DNA of 64,000 nt from Pedobacter hartonius (GTDB taxonomy: Bacteria; Bacteroidota; Bacteroidia; Sphingobacteriales; Sphingobacteriaceae), in assembly GCF_900107535.1 (NCBI RefSeq), contig NZ_FNRA01000003.1:484515-548514 (forward strand), written 5' to 3'. The position numbers and the translations under genes are program-made. Below are positions 32,868 to 41,613 of the stretch, piece by piece. A model generated the notes under the pieces. The model was not told where the DNA came from, made no database searches, and worked only from the letters and a program-made list of their open reading frames with translations. Position 1 is the stretch's first letter; each line of letters starts with the position of its first letter.

Positions 32868-35800
32868 ATGTACCTGAACTGCCACTCCTTCCATAGCCTG
32901 CGCTATGGCACTATTCCCCTGCCAGAATTAATCGAACAGGCTGTCGCCAACAAAGTTACTGCCATGGCTTTAACAGACGTGAATACGGTTACCGGAATCT
33001 ATGAGTTTATCAAAGCCTGCTCTGATCTGCAGCTTGAACCAGGAGATCTTCCCATTAAACCCCTGGTTGGAATTGAATTCAGAGATAATCACCGGCTTCG
33101 CTATATCGGCCTGGCAAAAAACAAAGACGGCCTTGGCGAGATGAACCGCTTTCTCACCGGGCATAACTTTGACGGTACTCCCCTTCCGCTTTCTGCGCCT
33201 TCATTTGAACAGGTAACGGTGATCTATCCAATAGAAAATGTACCTGCTGTTTTGAAGGAAAATGAATATGTGGGCATCCGGCCTGAGCAGTTATTGCTGC
33301 TGTACCATGCTAAATGGTCTGCCTTGTTTGATCAGATGGTGGTCCTTCAGCCCGTTACTTTCCGTACTAAAAAGGAGTATAACCTGCACAGAATCCTCCG
33401 GGCGATAGATATGAATGTGATCCTTTCAAAACTTACCGAAGATGATTACTGTAAAACGAACGAGTTTATGCAGCCACAGGACAGCCTTCTGGATCGTTAC
33501 AAAGACTATCCCCAGATTCTGGCGAATACCCAAAAGGTTGTTGAAGAATGCAATTTCAAATTTGATTTTGACACACCCAGGAACAGAAAGTTTTACACAC
33601 GTGACAAGCAGAGCGATATGGATTTGCTCAGCAGCCTGTCTTATCATGGCCTGAAACAGAAATATGGTACCAATGCTGAAGCAAAGGCGAGGGTAGAAAA
33701 AGAACTGAAGGTCATTGGCGAGCTGGAATTCAGCGGTTACTTTCTCATCACCTGGGATATTATCCGGTACAGCAACAGCATGGGGTTCCTGCATATTGGC
33801 CGGGGCAGCGGGGCCAACAGTATTGTAAGTTACTGTCTGGGCATTACCGCAATTTGCCCGCTGGAACTGGATCTGTATTTTGAGCGGTTCCTCAACCTGA
33901 ACCGGAAAAGCCCGCCTGACTTTGATATTGACTGGAGCTGGAAGGAGCGTGACACGATCCTGGAGTACATCTTTAACCGCTATGGTAAGGATCATGTGGC
34001 TTTCTGCGGCACCAATGTAGAATTTAAGTACCGGTCTATCCTGAGAGAGGTAGGAAAAGTTTTTGGCCTGCCCAAGGAAGAACTGGATGCTCTGGCCATC
34101 AATCCCATGCACCTGCATGATACGAACTCTGTGGTAGATCAGGTACATAAATATGGGCAGATGATGGAGAAGTACCCCAACCAGCGCAGCATGCACTCCT
34201 GCGGGATCATTATTTCAGAAGAACCGATCACCAACTTCAGCACGCTGGAGATGCCTCCAAAGGGTTTTCCTATCGTTCAATTTGATATGCATATGGCCGA
34301 AGAAATTGGCTTTGAGAAGTTTGACATTCTCAGCCAGCGCGGCATAGGTCATATTGATGAGAGCGTAAGGCTGATTGAGAAAAACCAGGGCCTAAGGGTA
34401 GACATCAGGAACAACGCAATTTCTCTCAACGAGGCCAGGTGCAATACTTATCTGGAAAGGGGCAAAACCATCGGCTGTTTCTATATTGAAAGCCCTGCCA
34501 TGCGGGGATTACTGCGCCGGCTGAAATGTAATGACTACAAAATACTTGTAGCGGCCTCGTCTATTATCCGTCCCGGCGTTGCGCAGAGTGGTATGATGAA
34601 GGAATACATTTTCAGGCATAACTACCCTGATCAGTTTGAGTACTTCCATCCGGTATTTAAGGAACAGCTGGGTGAAACTTACGGGATTATGGTTTACCAG
34701 GAAGATGTGATCAAGATTGCCCTGTACTATGGCGGCCTGCCCGCAGCAGACGGGGATATTTTGCGCAGGGCCATGAGCGGCAAGGGAAGATCCAAAGCGG
34801 CACTGCAAAAGGTGAAGGACAATTTCTTTGCCTCCTGTGAGCAGCAGGGCCATCCGCAAAAGCTAAGCGCTGAGATCTATCGTCAGATTGAATCCTTTGC
34901 AGGATACTCTTTCTGTAAAGCGCATTCTGCATCATATGCTGTAGAAAGTTACCAGAGCTTGTACCTTAAGGTACATTTTCCTATTGAGTTCATGGTAGCC
35001 GTGATCAATAATCAGGGCGGTTTTTACCGCACTGAGGTATATGTACATGAGGCAAGGATGTGTGGTGCGGTAATCCTGAATCCATGTGTTAACAAAAGTG
35101 AATACACCGCTACCTTGTATGGGATCGATGTTTACCTTGGTTTTATGCACCTTGACGGCCTGCAGTCTAAACTGGCGCAGCAGATTATTGAGGAAAGGGA
35201 ACTGGACGGGCTATACATCTCCCTGGAGGATTTTATTAACCGCGTGCCGATAGGGATTGAGGGTATCCAGATCCTGATTTTTATCGGGGCATTCAGGTTT
35301 ACCGGGAAAACGAAGAACCAGTTGCTGGTGATCGCCCGTCTGATCCTGCTGAACTTTAAACCGGAGAACCGGGGGCTGATGCTGATCCGGGAGCCCGTCA
35401 AGGATTATAAGCTGCCGGTACTGGAACGGTCCATGTTTGAAGATGCATTTGATGAGATTGAGTTGCTCTCCTTCCCTGTCTCCTGCTCTCCTTTTGATTT
35501 GCTGCAAACGAAGTTTCGCGGTGATGTAATGGCGAAGGACCTCGTGAGCTATCAAAAGAAACAGGTAAAAATGATCGCTTACCTCATCTCCAGGAAACAC
35601 GTACCCACCAAAATGGGCGCCATGTTTTTTGGAACCTGGATAGATGCAGAAGGGGAATTGTTTGACACTGCACATTTCACCAACAGTCTAAAGCAATATC
35701 CTTTTCAGGGTGGCGGATGCTATTTGTTGCTGGGCAATGTGGAGGTAGATTATCACTTTCCCACGGTCACGGTTGTAAAGATGGCGAAGATGCCTTTCAT

Positions 35801-35939
35801 TCCTGATCCCAGATTTTCCAATTCCGATGAACGGCAGTTTAGGGCACATCAGAATATTAAGGAGGATATAAGTATGACCAACAGGGCCCCTTATCCGCAG
35901 GCACAGGATATTAACCTTCCGAGGCAAAAGATGAGCTGA
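32868..35939 (+). CDS. DnaE-type DNA polymerase III alpha subunit, accessory copy
   Basis: A 1023-residue C-family polymerase. The PHP domain opens the protein (LNCHSFHSLRYGTIPLPELI, VTAMALTDVNTVTGIYEF). The palm carries the catalytic acids Asp351 and Asp353 in PPDFDIDW, after GRGSGANSIVSYCLGITAIC. The thumb and fingers have GDILRRAMSGKGRSKAA and GYSFCKAHSASYAVESYQS, and a C-terminal OB-like region follows. At ~1020 residues it is shorter than housekeeping DnaE (~1160+) and close to DnaE2. The start at 32868 is chosen because it begins at the PHP strand, 2 bases after the dinB stop. Probably a damage-induced partner of DinB. Confidence 0.9.
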   Translation: MYLNCHSFHSLRYGTIPLPELIEQAVANKVTAMALTDVNTVTGIYEFIKACSDLQLEPGDLPIKPLVGIEFRDNHRLRYIGLAKNKDGLGEMNRFLTGHNFDGTPLPLSAPSFEQVTVIYPIENVPAVLKENEYVGIRPEQLLLLYHAKWSALFDQMVVLQPVTFRTKKEYNLHRILRAIDMNVILSKLTEDDYCKTNEFMQPQDSLLDRYKDYPQILANTQKVVEECNFKFDFDTPRNRKFYTRDKQSDMDLLSSLSYHGLKQKYGTNAEAKARVEKELKVIGELEFSGYFLITWDIIRYSNSMGFLHIGRGSGANSIVSYCLGITAICPLELDLYFERFLNLNRKSPPDFDIDWSWKERDTILEYIFNRYGKDHVAFCGTNVEFKYRSILREVGKVFGLPKEELDALAINPMHLHDTNSVVDQVHKYGQMMEKYPNQRSMHSCGIIISEEPITNFSTLEMPPKGFPIVQFDMHMAEEIGFEKFDILSQRGIGHIDESVRLIEKNQGLRVDIRNNAISLNEARCNTYLERGKTIGCFYIESPAMRGLLRRLKCNDYKILVAASSIIRPGVAQSGMMKEYIFRHNYPDQFEYFHPVFKEQLGETYGIMVYQEDVIKIALYYGGLPAADGDILRRAMSGKGRSKAALQKVKDNFFASCEQQGHPQKLSAEIYRQIESFAGYSFCKAHSASYAVESYQSLYLKVHFPIEFMVAVINNQGGFYRTEVYVHEARMCGAVILNPCVNKSEYTATLYGIDVYLGFMHLDGLQSKLAQQIIEERELDGLYISLEDFINRVPIGIEGIQILIFIGAFRFTGKTKNQLLVIARLILLNFKPENRGLMLIREPVKDYKLPVLERSMFEDAFDEIELLSFPVSCSPFDLLQTKFRGDVMAKDLVSYQKKQVKMIAYLISRKHVPTKMGAMFFGTWIDAEGELFDTAHFTNSLKQYPFQGGGCYLLLGNVEVDYHFPTVTVVKMAKMPFIPDPRFSNSDERQFRAHQNIKEDISMTNRAPYPQAQDINLPRQKMS

Positions 35940-35982
35940 GTATGATAAATATTTGCTATACTTGAAGCAAAATTCAGATACC

Positions 35983-36480
35983 ATGGAACCTACAAACAAA
36001 ATTGCCGAAATCATCAAAAGTGAAATACTTGCATTACAAAGTTCAGTTGCTGTTAAGCAAAATGAAATGGAATCAGCATATAAAGAAGCGATACAACAAG
36101 CCAATAAAGTTAGGAAAGAATCTCAGAAAGATGTGGACAATGACCTGAAAACTATGGAGAGCCTCAGCGCTGCTTTAGTAGCACTAGGCGTTAAAACAGA
36201 GAAACCAAAATCCACAGCAAAACAACATCCTTTATTAGTCGTACCTGCGGAATATCATGCTAACTTAACACTGAATGAGAAGATATCTTTTGTACTGAAT
36301 GAAGCAGAAAAAGAATATTCGAAGGAAGATATAGCAGAAGTTATTGCAGTTTATGATGATACTGATGCTACTAAAGTTGCTACACAAATCGGAGGCGTAC
36401 TTTCTTCTTTGAAGAGCAAAGGGTTATTGATTGCGAACAAAGATGGAAGAAAGGATTTGTTTACTCTAGTTAAGGAATAA
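35983..36480 (+). CDS. Coiled-coil protein with winged-helix-like C-terminus
   Basis: A 165-residue protein starting at MEPTNKIAEI; an ATG or alternative start upstream would add unlikely sequence. Residues ~5-65 form a coiled coil (SSVAVKQNEMESAYKEAIQQ, ANKVRKESQKDVDNDLKTME). Residues ~95-160 look like a winged helix (EKISFVLNEAEKEYSKEDIA, GGVLSSLKSKGLLIANKDGR). No recognised family. It follows the DnaE gene by 43 bases and is AT-richer than its neighbours. It may be DNA-binding, but this rests on fold impression only. Confidence 0.55.
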   Translation: MEPTNKIAEIIKSEILALQSSVAVKQNEMESAYKEAIQQANKVRKESQKDVDNDLKTMESLSAALVALGVKTEKPKSTAKQHPLLVVPAEYHANLTLNEKISFVLNEAEKEYSKEDIAEVIAVYDDTDATKVATQIGGVLSSLKSKGLLIANKDGRKDLFTLVKE

Positions 36481-36828
36481 CTGATATATATTGTCTATAG
36501 TAAGATATATTCTTTCATATTTATATCTAAAGTTAACCATACTTTAGATCTGAATATATCCAGTTAAAAGATAAGTTTATACATATTTACAACAAAATAT
36601 CAATAACTAAATAATCGATTAATATAAAAACTATAAATATACTGATTTACAATATAATAATCAATTAATATCACTTGTATATTTTGCTTATTTTTGCCTT
36701 TTTAACGAACTATACACCTTTATTAGTACCGAAAATATTTATATACATCTAACAATAAAGCACTGCCCTACCCTGCTTATTTGATCGCCATACTCATTTA
36801 AACAGGCTCACAAATACATAAATTCACA
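36481..36828. other. AT-rich intergenic stretch at the right edge of the element
   Basis: This 348-base gap is very AT-rich, with repeated short motifs such as AATCGATTAATAT/AATCAATTAATAT at about 36611-36670. No open frame, terminator or tRNA is visible. It separates the polymerase cassette from the convergent hydrolase gene and could contain an element junction; no attachment-site repeat could be matched by eye. Confidence 0.4.
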
Positions 36829-37728
36829 TTAATATCTGTGTTTCTTGCCGCTATCTATACCAATATTTTTTATCCATTCTATAGCAATATTAACCGGTTG
36901 CTGCGATTTCGAAAAGGCAGTGTTATGCCCTAACTCCGGAAACAAAAGGTACTCATAGGGCTTGCCTTTTGCTTTGAATTCATTAAGGTGTTCTATTGAC
37001 AAACCCACCGGGGCCTGGATGTCTTTTCCTCCAAAAATCCAGAGTCCATGCATCGATAATGTACTGAGTGCATCACGCGGATCAGTGCCGGTAAATTGAT
37101 ACCGGTCAGCATCGTTCTGTATGTGCGCCCTTGCCTCAGCTTCAGTGTGCGTATCCCAAAATTTAGAATTTCCATCCGTATAAAATTGAAACCGAAGCTG
37201 CTCCAGCGTTGTAACCACTGGTCCGCTAAACAATATCATAAAGCTTATCTTATGATTCTTTTTTGCGGCCAGTGGAATTACCCATCCAGCCTGGCTAAAA
37301 CCCATTAATCCTAATGGGAGATGCCTGGACGGCATATGTGTCAACAGTACTTTAGAAGCGGCGCTTGCATCTAAAGCCAATAGGTTTAGATTGGAAGAAT
37401 CAACGTTGTTGGTTCCAACTTCCGGCCCGGCATACAGCCCTCCTGATTTTCCTACTCCGCGTTTATCATAGGTCAATACTGCGATGCCTTTCTCTGCCAA
37501 AAGTGACGCCATCTTCAGCATTCTTGTTTCCTGGCCAGAACCATGTACGATGACTAACGCTGCATACGGATGCCCTGGTTTATAGATAGTACCCGCCAGA
37601 GTTATCCCGGCACTTTCGAACTCAACATTTTCCATGATGAAGTCCTGTCGCGAGGCAGGCTCAGGTACAGTTTGTCCAAACAAGCCTGAACTGAAGCAGC
37701 AAAGCAGAAGAAGTAAATACGGTTTCAT
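36829..37728 (-). CDS. Exported alpha/beta hydrolase
   Basis: A 299-residue protein with a signal peptide (PYLLLLLCCFSSGLFGQ). The alpha/beta-hydrolase fold shows AALVIVHGSGQETRMLKMAS (oxyanion strand), VLTYDKRGVGKSGG, the nucleophile elbow GFSQAGW and a catalytic His in LFPELGHNTAF. DIQAPVGLSIEHL supplies the acidic-residue region. These periplasmic serine-aminopeptidase-like or BAAT-like hydrolases have varied ester or peptide substrates. Single gene, convergent with the coiled-coil gene. Confidence 0.85.
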   Translation of the reverse strand: MKPYLLLLLCCFSSGLFGQTVPEPASRQDFIMENVEFESAGITLAGTIYKPGHPYAALVIVHGSGQETRMLKMASLLAEKGIAVLTYDKRGVGKSGGLYAGPEVGTNNVDSSNLNLLALDASAASKVLLTHMPSRHLPLGLMGFSQAGWVIPLAAKKNHKISFMILFSGPVVTTLEQLRFQFYTDGNSKFWDTHTEAEARAHIQNDADRYQFTGTDPRDALSTLSMHGLWIFGGKDIQAPVGLSIEHLNEFKAKGKPYEYLLFPELGHNTAFSKSQQPVNIAIEWIKNIGIDSGKKHRY

Positions 37729-37874
37729 TGTTTTTAATTTAAGGGAATTTGTTCCCGGTGATAAGTTATGATCTTAAATAAAACAATGATACGCCAGCTG
37801 GAATCCTCCTGCTGATAAATGTGACGGGATGGCTAAAAAATGTGACGAAAGGTGGTTTTGCCCCCCCCCTGGCT

Positions 37875-38843
37875 TCAGAGAGGTTTATAGTTCACCTTTT
37901 GCAGGGCAAATGTTTTTACGGGCACAGCATTACTATCCAGCAGCTGGCTAAACTGTGCATTCATTACCCAAATGTCGTTACCGTTCTGTGTTGCTGTAGA
38001 AGGATAGGTAAACCTGTCTTCCACTTGTGTAGATGCTATAATTTTAGCAGTTGCCCAATTGTCGGTACTGCTGAGCTTAAAGATCTTATCAACTCCTCCG
38101 TTAACTACCATCGTCAGCGTATTCCTGTCTGTAAGCAGCAAACCGTCTGCTCCAAGAAAGAATTGGTCTGTCATGATCTTTTTCACATTCGTTGGGTTCT
38201 TCAGGTCAACTTTATACAGCTGGCCTTTTGCACTGTTATCCACAATCAGGAATCCATCCGGATGGAATACGATGCCGTTAAGGCCTACTCCCTGGGTCTT
38301 AAACATTTCATCCTTAGCAAATACAGAAGCTTTGCCATCGGGTGTAACCTTATAAATAGCCCCTGCAAAGCTGTCTGTGACATAGGCATTCTTCATATTA
38401 TCGAATGCAAGGTCATTGGCAAAATGCTTACCTGGTACCAGCATAGAAAGATCGGTATCAGAATTTTTCTTACCTGTTTTCAGGTCTATGCTGATCAGTC
38501 TGGCCATTTTCATCCGGGTAGCCGGATTGGTATATTTACTATAGTTCGCGTCAGACACGCAGGCGAATAAACTTTTCCCATCGGGATGAATTTTTAGTCC
38601 GTAGGTAGATTTTAGCGTAGTATCTGCATGTAGTACAGTATATGCTCCCCGGAGAGTGACTTTTCCGATGCTTCCAAGCCTTGCCGAGGATACATAATAT
38701 ACGTTTGCAGCCATGTTAAAAACAATCCCTTCAGGATAACTTCCCGGCGCATCAAATTCAAGTCTGGTTGGGGTTTCGGGCTTTGTAGCGGCTATAGTAG
38801 CGGCGCCAATAATTCCTAATGTTATATATGTCAGTGCTTTCAT
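37875..38843 (-). CDS. SMP-30/gluconolactonase-like beta-propeller protein
   Basis: A 322-residue exported protein; the start at 38843 gives a clean signal peptide (KALTYITLGIIGAATIAATK). The rest is a six-bladed propeller: FDAPGSYPEGIVFNMAANVY, YVTDSFAGAIYKVTPDGKAS, GLNGIVFHPDGFLIVDNSA and LGADGLLLTDRNTLTMVVNG. The family includes calcium-dependent lactonases, but the metal ligands cannot all be placed here. It starts 1 base after the stop of the sugar dehydrogenase gene, so the two form an operon and may act on one substrate, with dehydrogenation followed by lactone opening. That pathway is inference. Confidence 0.75.
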   Translation of the reverse strand: MKALTYITLGIIGAATIAATKPETPTRLEFDAPGSYPEGIVFNMAANVYYVSSARLGSIGKVTLRGAYTVLHADTTLKSTYGLKIHPDGKSLFACVSDANYSKYTNPATRMKMARLISIDLKTGKKNSDTDLSMLVPGKHFANDLAFDNMKNAYVTDSFAGAIYKVTPDGKASVFAKDEMFKTQGVGLNGIVFHPDGFLIVDNSAKGQLYKVDLKNPTNVKKIMTDQFFLGADGLLLTDRNTLTMVVNGGVDKIFKLSSTDNWATAKIIASTQVEDRFTYPSTATQNGNDIWVMNAQFSQLLDSNAVPVKTFALQKVNYKPL

Positions 38844-38844
38844 A

Positions 38845-40044
38845 TCAATTCTTTTTTTTAACAGCATAAATATTTCCTGCCGCATCATCTGAGATGTATA
38901 CAGTACCGTTTTTAGTGATAGTTATTCCTGCAGGCCTTCCGAAACGATATTCGTCCTGAAGAAAGCCGGTAAGGAAGTCTTCGGCTTTTACTGCCGTTCC
39001 GTTTTCAAAATGTATGCGCTGAACTTTATATCCAACGGGCTGCTCCGCATTCCAGGAGCCGTGCCATGCTACCAGTCCGTCGCCAGACCAGTCTTTGGGA
39101 ATGTTTGCCGCCCCGTCAAAAAAGGTAAAGGCAATTGGTGCCATATGTGCGGTTAATTCCAAAACAGAGGGCTGTGTGCCTTTAACTACGGCTTCTTTGC
39201 TGTTGCCTGCCGGGTCCTCGCGGCTTTTGTCGATCTCCCTTTTACCATAAGCATACGGGAATCCGTAATCAGCACCTTTGATAATATGGTTCACTTCTTC
39301 CGGCGGCCATTCGCTCCCTTTGGTATCTCCTCCGTTGTCTATTCCCCACATTTCCTTTGTCTGTGGTTGCCAGTCGAACCCAATCGTATTACGCAGGCCG
39401 CTGGCATACACTGTGCGGCCCCATGTTTTGGGATCTACCTGCAGCATCACCGCAGTTTCTTTGTCGCTTTCTTTACAATCGTTGCAAAGTGAGCCCACAC
39501 TGATATAAAGCATTCCGTCCGGTCCGAAATCCATCGTCCGGTTTGGGTGCTGTCCTCCATCGGGGAGGTCTTTGATCAGTAACTCAGCTGCTTCTGTATG
39601 GAGTGTCCCATCAGGTTTGACCGGGTATCTGCGCACTTCATTACTGTTACAGAGGTACATCCAGCCATCTTTCATGGTAATACCGTGTACGCCCTTAAAG
39701 TTTGCCACTACGGTGACCAGGTTTTCAAACTTGCTGTCACCATCTTTATCCTGCAGCAGCAGTACATCGCCCCCGTCACGGCGGGTCACATATACATTTC
39801 CTTCGGGGCTGGTATAGAGCATTCTTGGTTTACCAAGTCCTGAGGCAGCAACAGAAACTTCGAAGCCTGGCGGAACTTTCAGGAGTTTAACCATTTCAAG
39901 TTTAAAATCCATGACCTGTGCATATTTTATCACAGATACAAATTTGGTGACGTCCTTTACAGGAAGGCCACGCTGTGCATTTGCCGCTCCTGCACTGAGG
40001 AGCATGGCAAATACGGAGAGGGGAAATAATCGTTTGTTTTTCAT
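38845..40044 (-). CDS. PQQ-type glucose/sorbosone dehydrogenase-like protein
   Basis: A 399-residue exported protein (signal KNKRLFPLSVFAMLLSAGAA). The soluble glucose/sorbosone dehydrogenase propeller is evident: VPPGFEVSVAASGLGKPRML, GVHGITMKDGWMYLCNSNEV, GQHPNRTMDFGPDGMLYISV, YASGLRNTIGFDWQPQTKEM and GRPAGITITKNGTVYISDDA. The GLRNxxGF and HxxR segments are the usual PQQ-pocket landmarks. Length fits the family. It probably oxidises a sugar or sugar alcohol in the periplasm. First gene of a two-gene operon. Confidence 0.82.
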   Translation of the reverse strand: MKNKRLFPLSVFAMLLSAGAANAQRGLPVKDVTKFVSVIKYAQVMDFKLEMVKLLKVPPGFEVSVAASGLGKPRMLYTSPEGNVYVTRRDGGDVLLLQDKDGDSKFENLVTVVANFKGVHGITMKDGWMYLCNSNEVRRYPVKPDGTLHTEAAELLIKDLPDGGQHPNRTMDFGPDGMLYISVGSLCNDCKESDKETAVMLQVDPKTWGRTVYASGLRNTIGFDWQPQTKEMWGIDNGGDTKGSEWPPEEVNHIIKGADYGFPYAYGKREIDKSREDPAGNSKEAVVKGTQPSVLELTAHMAPIAFTFFDGAANIPKDWSGDGLVAWHGSWNAEQPVGYKVQRIHFENGTAVKAEDFLTGFLQDEYRFGRPAGITITKNGTVYISDDAAGNIYAVKKKN

Positions 40045-40142
40045 AGTTTACGTAGATTATTTCCCTAACACGTGTCACTATTTTAAGTTTTCCAAATTAT
40101 CAGATCCCAAGCCGTTTGTTATTCTTAATTGTTGTAAAAGTT

Positions 40143-41246
40143 TTATTTCCGCAACCATTTGCGAACGGGCTCATCATACCATTTTAATGCAGCATAGGCC
40201 AGAATGACCCCGCCTGTTAAAATGAGTAAGGCATAGGGCCATGCCTGCACAATCGTTACGCCTTTATGATTGCTGACCCAGGCCACGTAAAAATAGACCA
40301 GCGGGTAATGTACCATGTAAAGCGGATAAGATATGTCGCCCAGGAATTTGCAGATCCTGTTCTCACTTTGAGTTTGCATCACGCCACTTGCGCCAAGATA
40401 TACGATAAGCGGGAAAACGATGATAATGCAAACAGACTCATAGATCCCGTTCATCCAAACATGTTCAGCGCCGCCAATGCGCGGCATATAAAGTACAATG
40501 GCTACCAATAGGCTGCACCATAAAAAGGCATTTTTTATTCTCGTCGGCTTCGCTATGCGTGAAAGTAACAGACCGGCAAAGAAAGGGTACATGGTACGGG
40601 TCAGCCCTATGCGTACCTGTTCCACATTCAGTGTCCATCCACCACCCACATCACCGTTTGTGATGGCCAGATGCGCGAGTGCGATCGCAGCGATGCCTAC
40701 TAAGATACTCAATGCCGTTTTGGAAAACTTCCTGATCCAGACCGCATAAAGAATGTTGGCAATGTATTCAAAGAACAATGACCATCCCACGCTGTTCAGC
40801 GGGTGCATCTCTTCCCAACCCCTGATATCAAGCGATAATGGTACGGGTAGGATAGTATAGCCGATCAGCATCACCAGCAGCATCTTCCAGACAGGAATGG
40901 TATGAATGAGCGGCCAGAGCGTAGAATCTGTAAAATAGAACCCGATAGCACCGAGGGTCATTCCCAAAACCACCATTGGCTGAAGACGTATGATACGGCG
41001 TTTGAAAAAATTGCTAACGGTCATTTTATGCCAGCGATCGTCATAAGCATAGCCTATCACAAAACCTGACAATAAAAAGAAAAAGTCCACAGCCAGGTAA
41101 CCATGATTGACCAGATTATCTAAATGGCCGGTAGCTAAGGGCTCAGCCAGGTGAAATGTGACAACGATTATGGCTGCAACACCGCGAAGGCCGTCTAATA
41201 TGGGATAGTGTGGTTTGGTGGCCAGTTCATTCTTCAGGTCAGTTCT
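40143..41246 (-). CDS. Acyltransferase 3 (OafA/YrhL-like) membrane protein
   Basis: A 367-residue integral membrane protein with about ten hydrophobic segments. The N-terminal acyltransferase-3 motif is clear: HYPILDGLRGVAAIIVVTFH, LVNHGYLAVDFFFLLSGFVI, and the conserved RRIIRLQPM. DGLRG...H and FFLLSGF are the usual substrate and catalytic landmarks. Such proteins acetylate surface sugars or lipids in the inner membrane. The start at 41246 (MRTDLKNELA) is preferred to one nine codons upstream. It appears monocistronic. Confidence 0.88.
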   Translation of the reverse strand, partial: RTDLKNELATKPHYPILDGLRGVAAIIVVTFHLAEPLATGHLDNLVNHGYLAVDFFFLLSGFVIGYAYDDRWHKMTVSNFFKRRIIRLQPMVVLGMTLGAIGFYFTDSTLWPLIHTIPVWKMLLVMLIGYTILPVPLSLDIRGWEEMHPLNSVGWSLFFEYIANILYAVWIRKFSKTALSILVGIAAIALAHLAITNGDVGGGWTLNVEQVRIGLTRTMYPFFAGLLLSRIAKPTRIKNAFLWCSLLVAIVLYMPRIGGAEHVWMNGIYESVCIIIVFPLIVYLGASGVMQTQSENRICKFLGDISYPLYMVHYPLVYFYVAWVSNHKGVTIVQAWPYALLILTGGVILAYAALKWYDEPVRKWLRK

Positions 41247-41613
41247 CATATATTTGGGCTGTAACAATTGCAATTTGTAAAAAATAGCTAAGTTTTAGTT
41301 GTCCGCCTGAATTTTTAACGCGATTAATGAATCCAGGCCTCGCACCTGCCTGTGCTAATTTATTCTCGATTGCATCAAATTTCTTAAAACTTTAAGAAAC
41401 AAAAAATAACAAGATACCTCATGCCATTTTGAAATAAAATATTAGTAAGCCTTTTTTTACGGCAACTACGCTATCTCCGTGGTTAATCTCAAGAAACCAG
41501 GGATAAAACTAGAAATTATTTTCACTGTAAAAACAATGCGGTAACCCTTTAGGGCCCAAAGATTTTTAAAAGATAAATATATTAGGGACATTGGTTTACT
41601 TAAAATATTATTT
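41247..41613. other. Intergenic region between divergent genes
   Basis: About 367 bases between the acyltransferase and the TonB receptor. AT-rich, with AAATTTCTTAAAACTTTAAG near 41378-41397 as a small imperfect palindrome (CTTAAA/TTTAAG). Promoters for both genes must lie here, but I could not place a convincing -33/-7 pair. No conserved small gene was seen. Confidence 0.35.

Noticed and set aside
33426..34196. 256-residue open frame antisense to the DnaE gene
   Set aside because: It is a shadow of a strongly conserved polymerase coding frame.
25578..36480. Complete prophage
   Set aside because: No capsid, portal, terminase, tail or integrase genes are visible, only lysis-like, DUF6266, HTH and polymerase genes.
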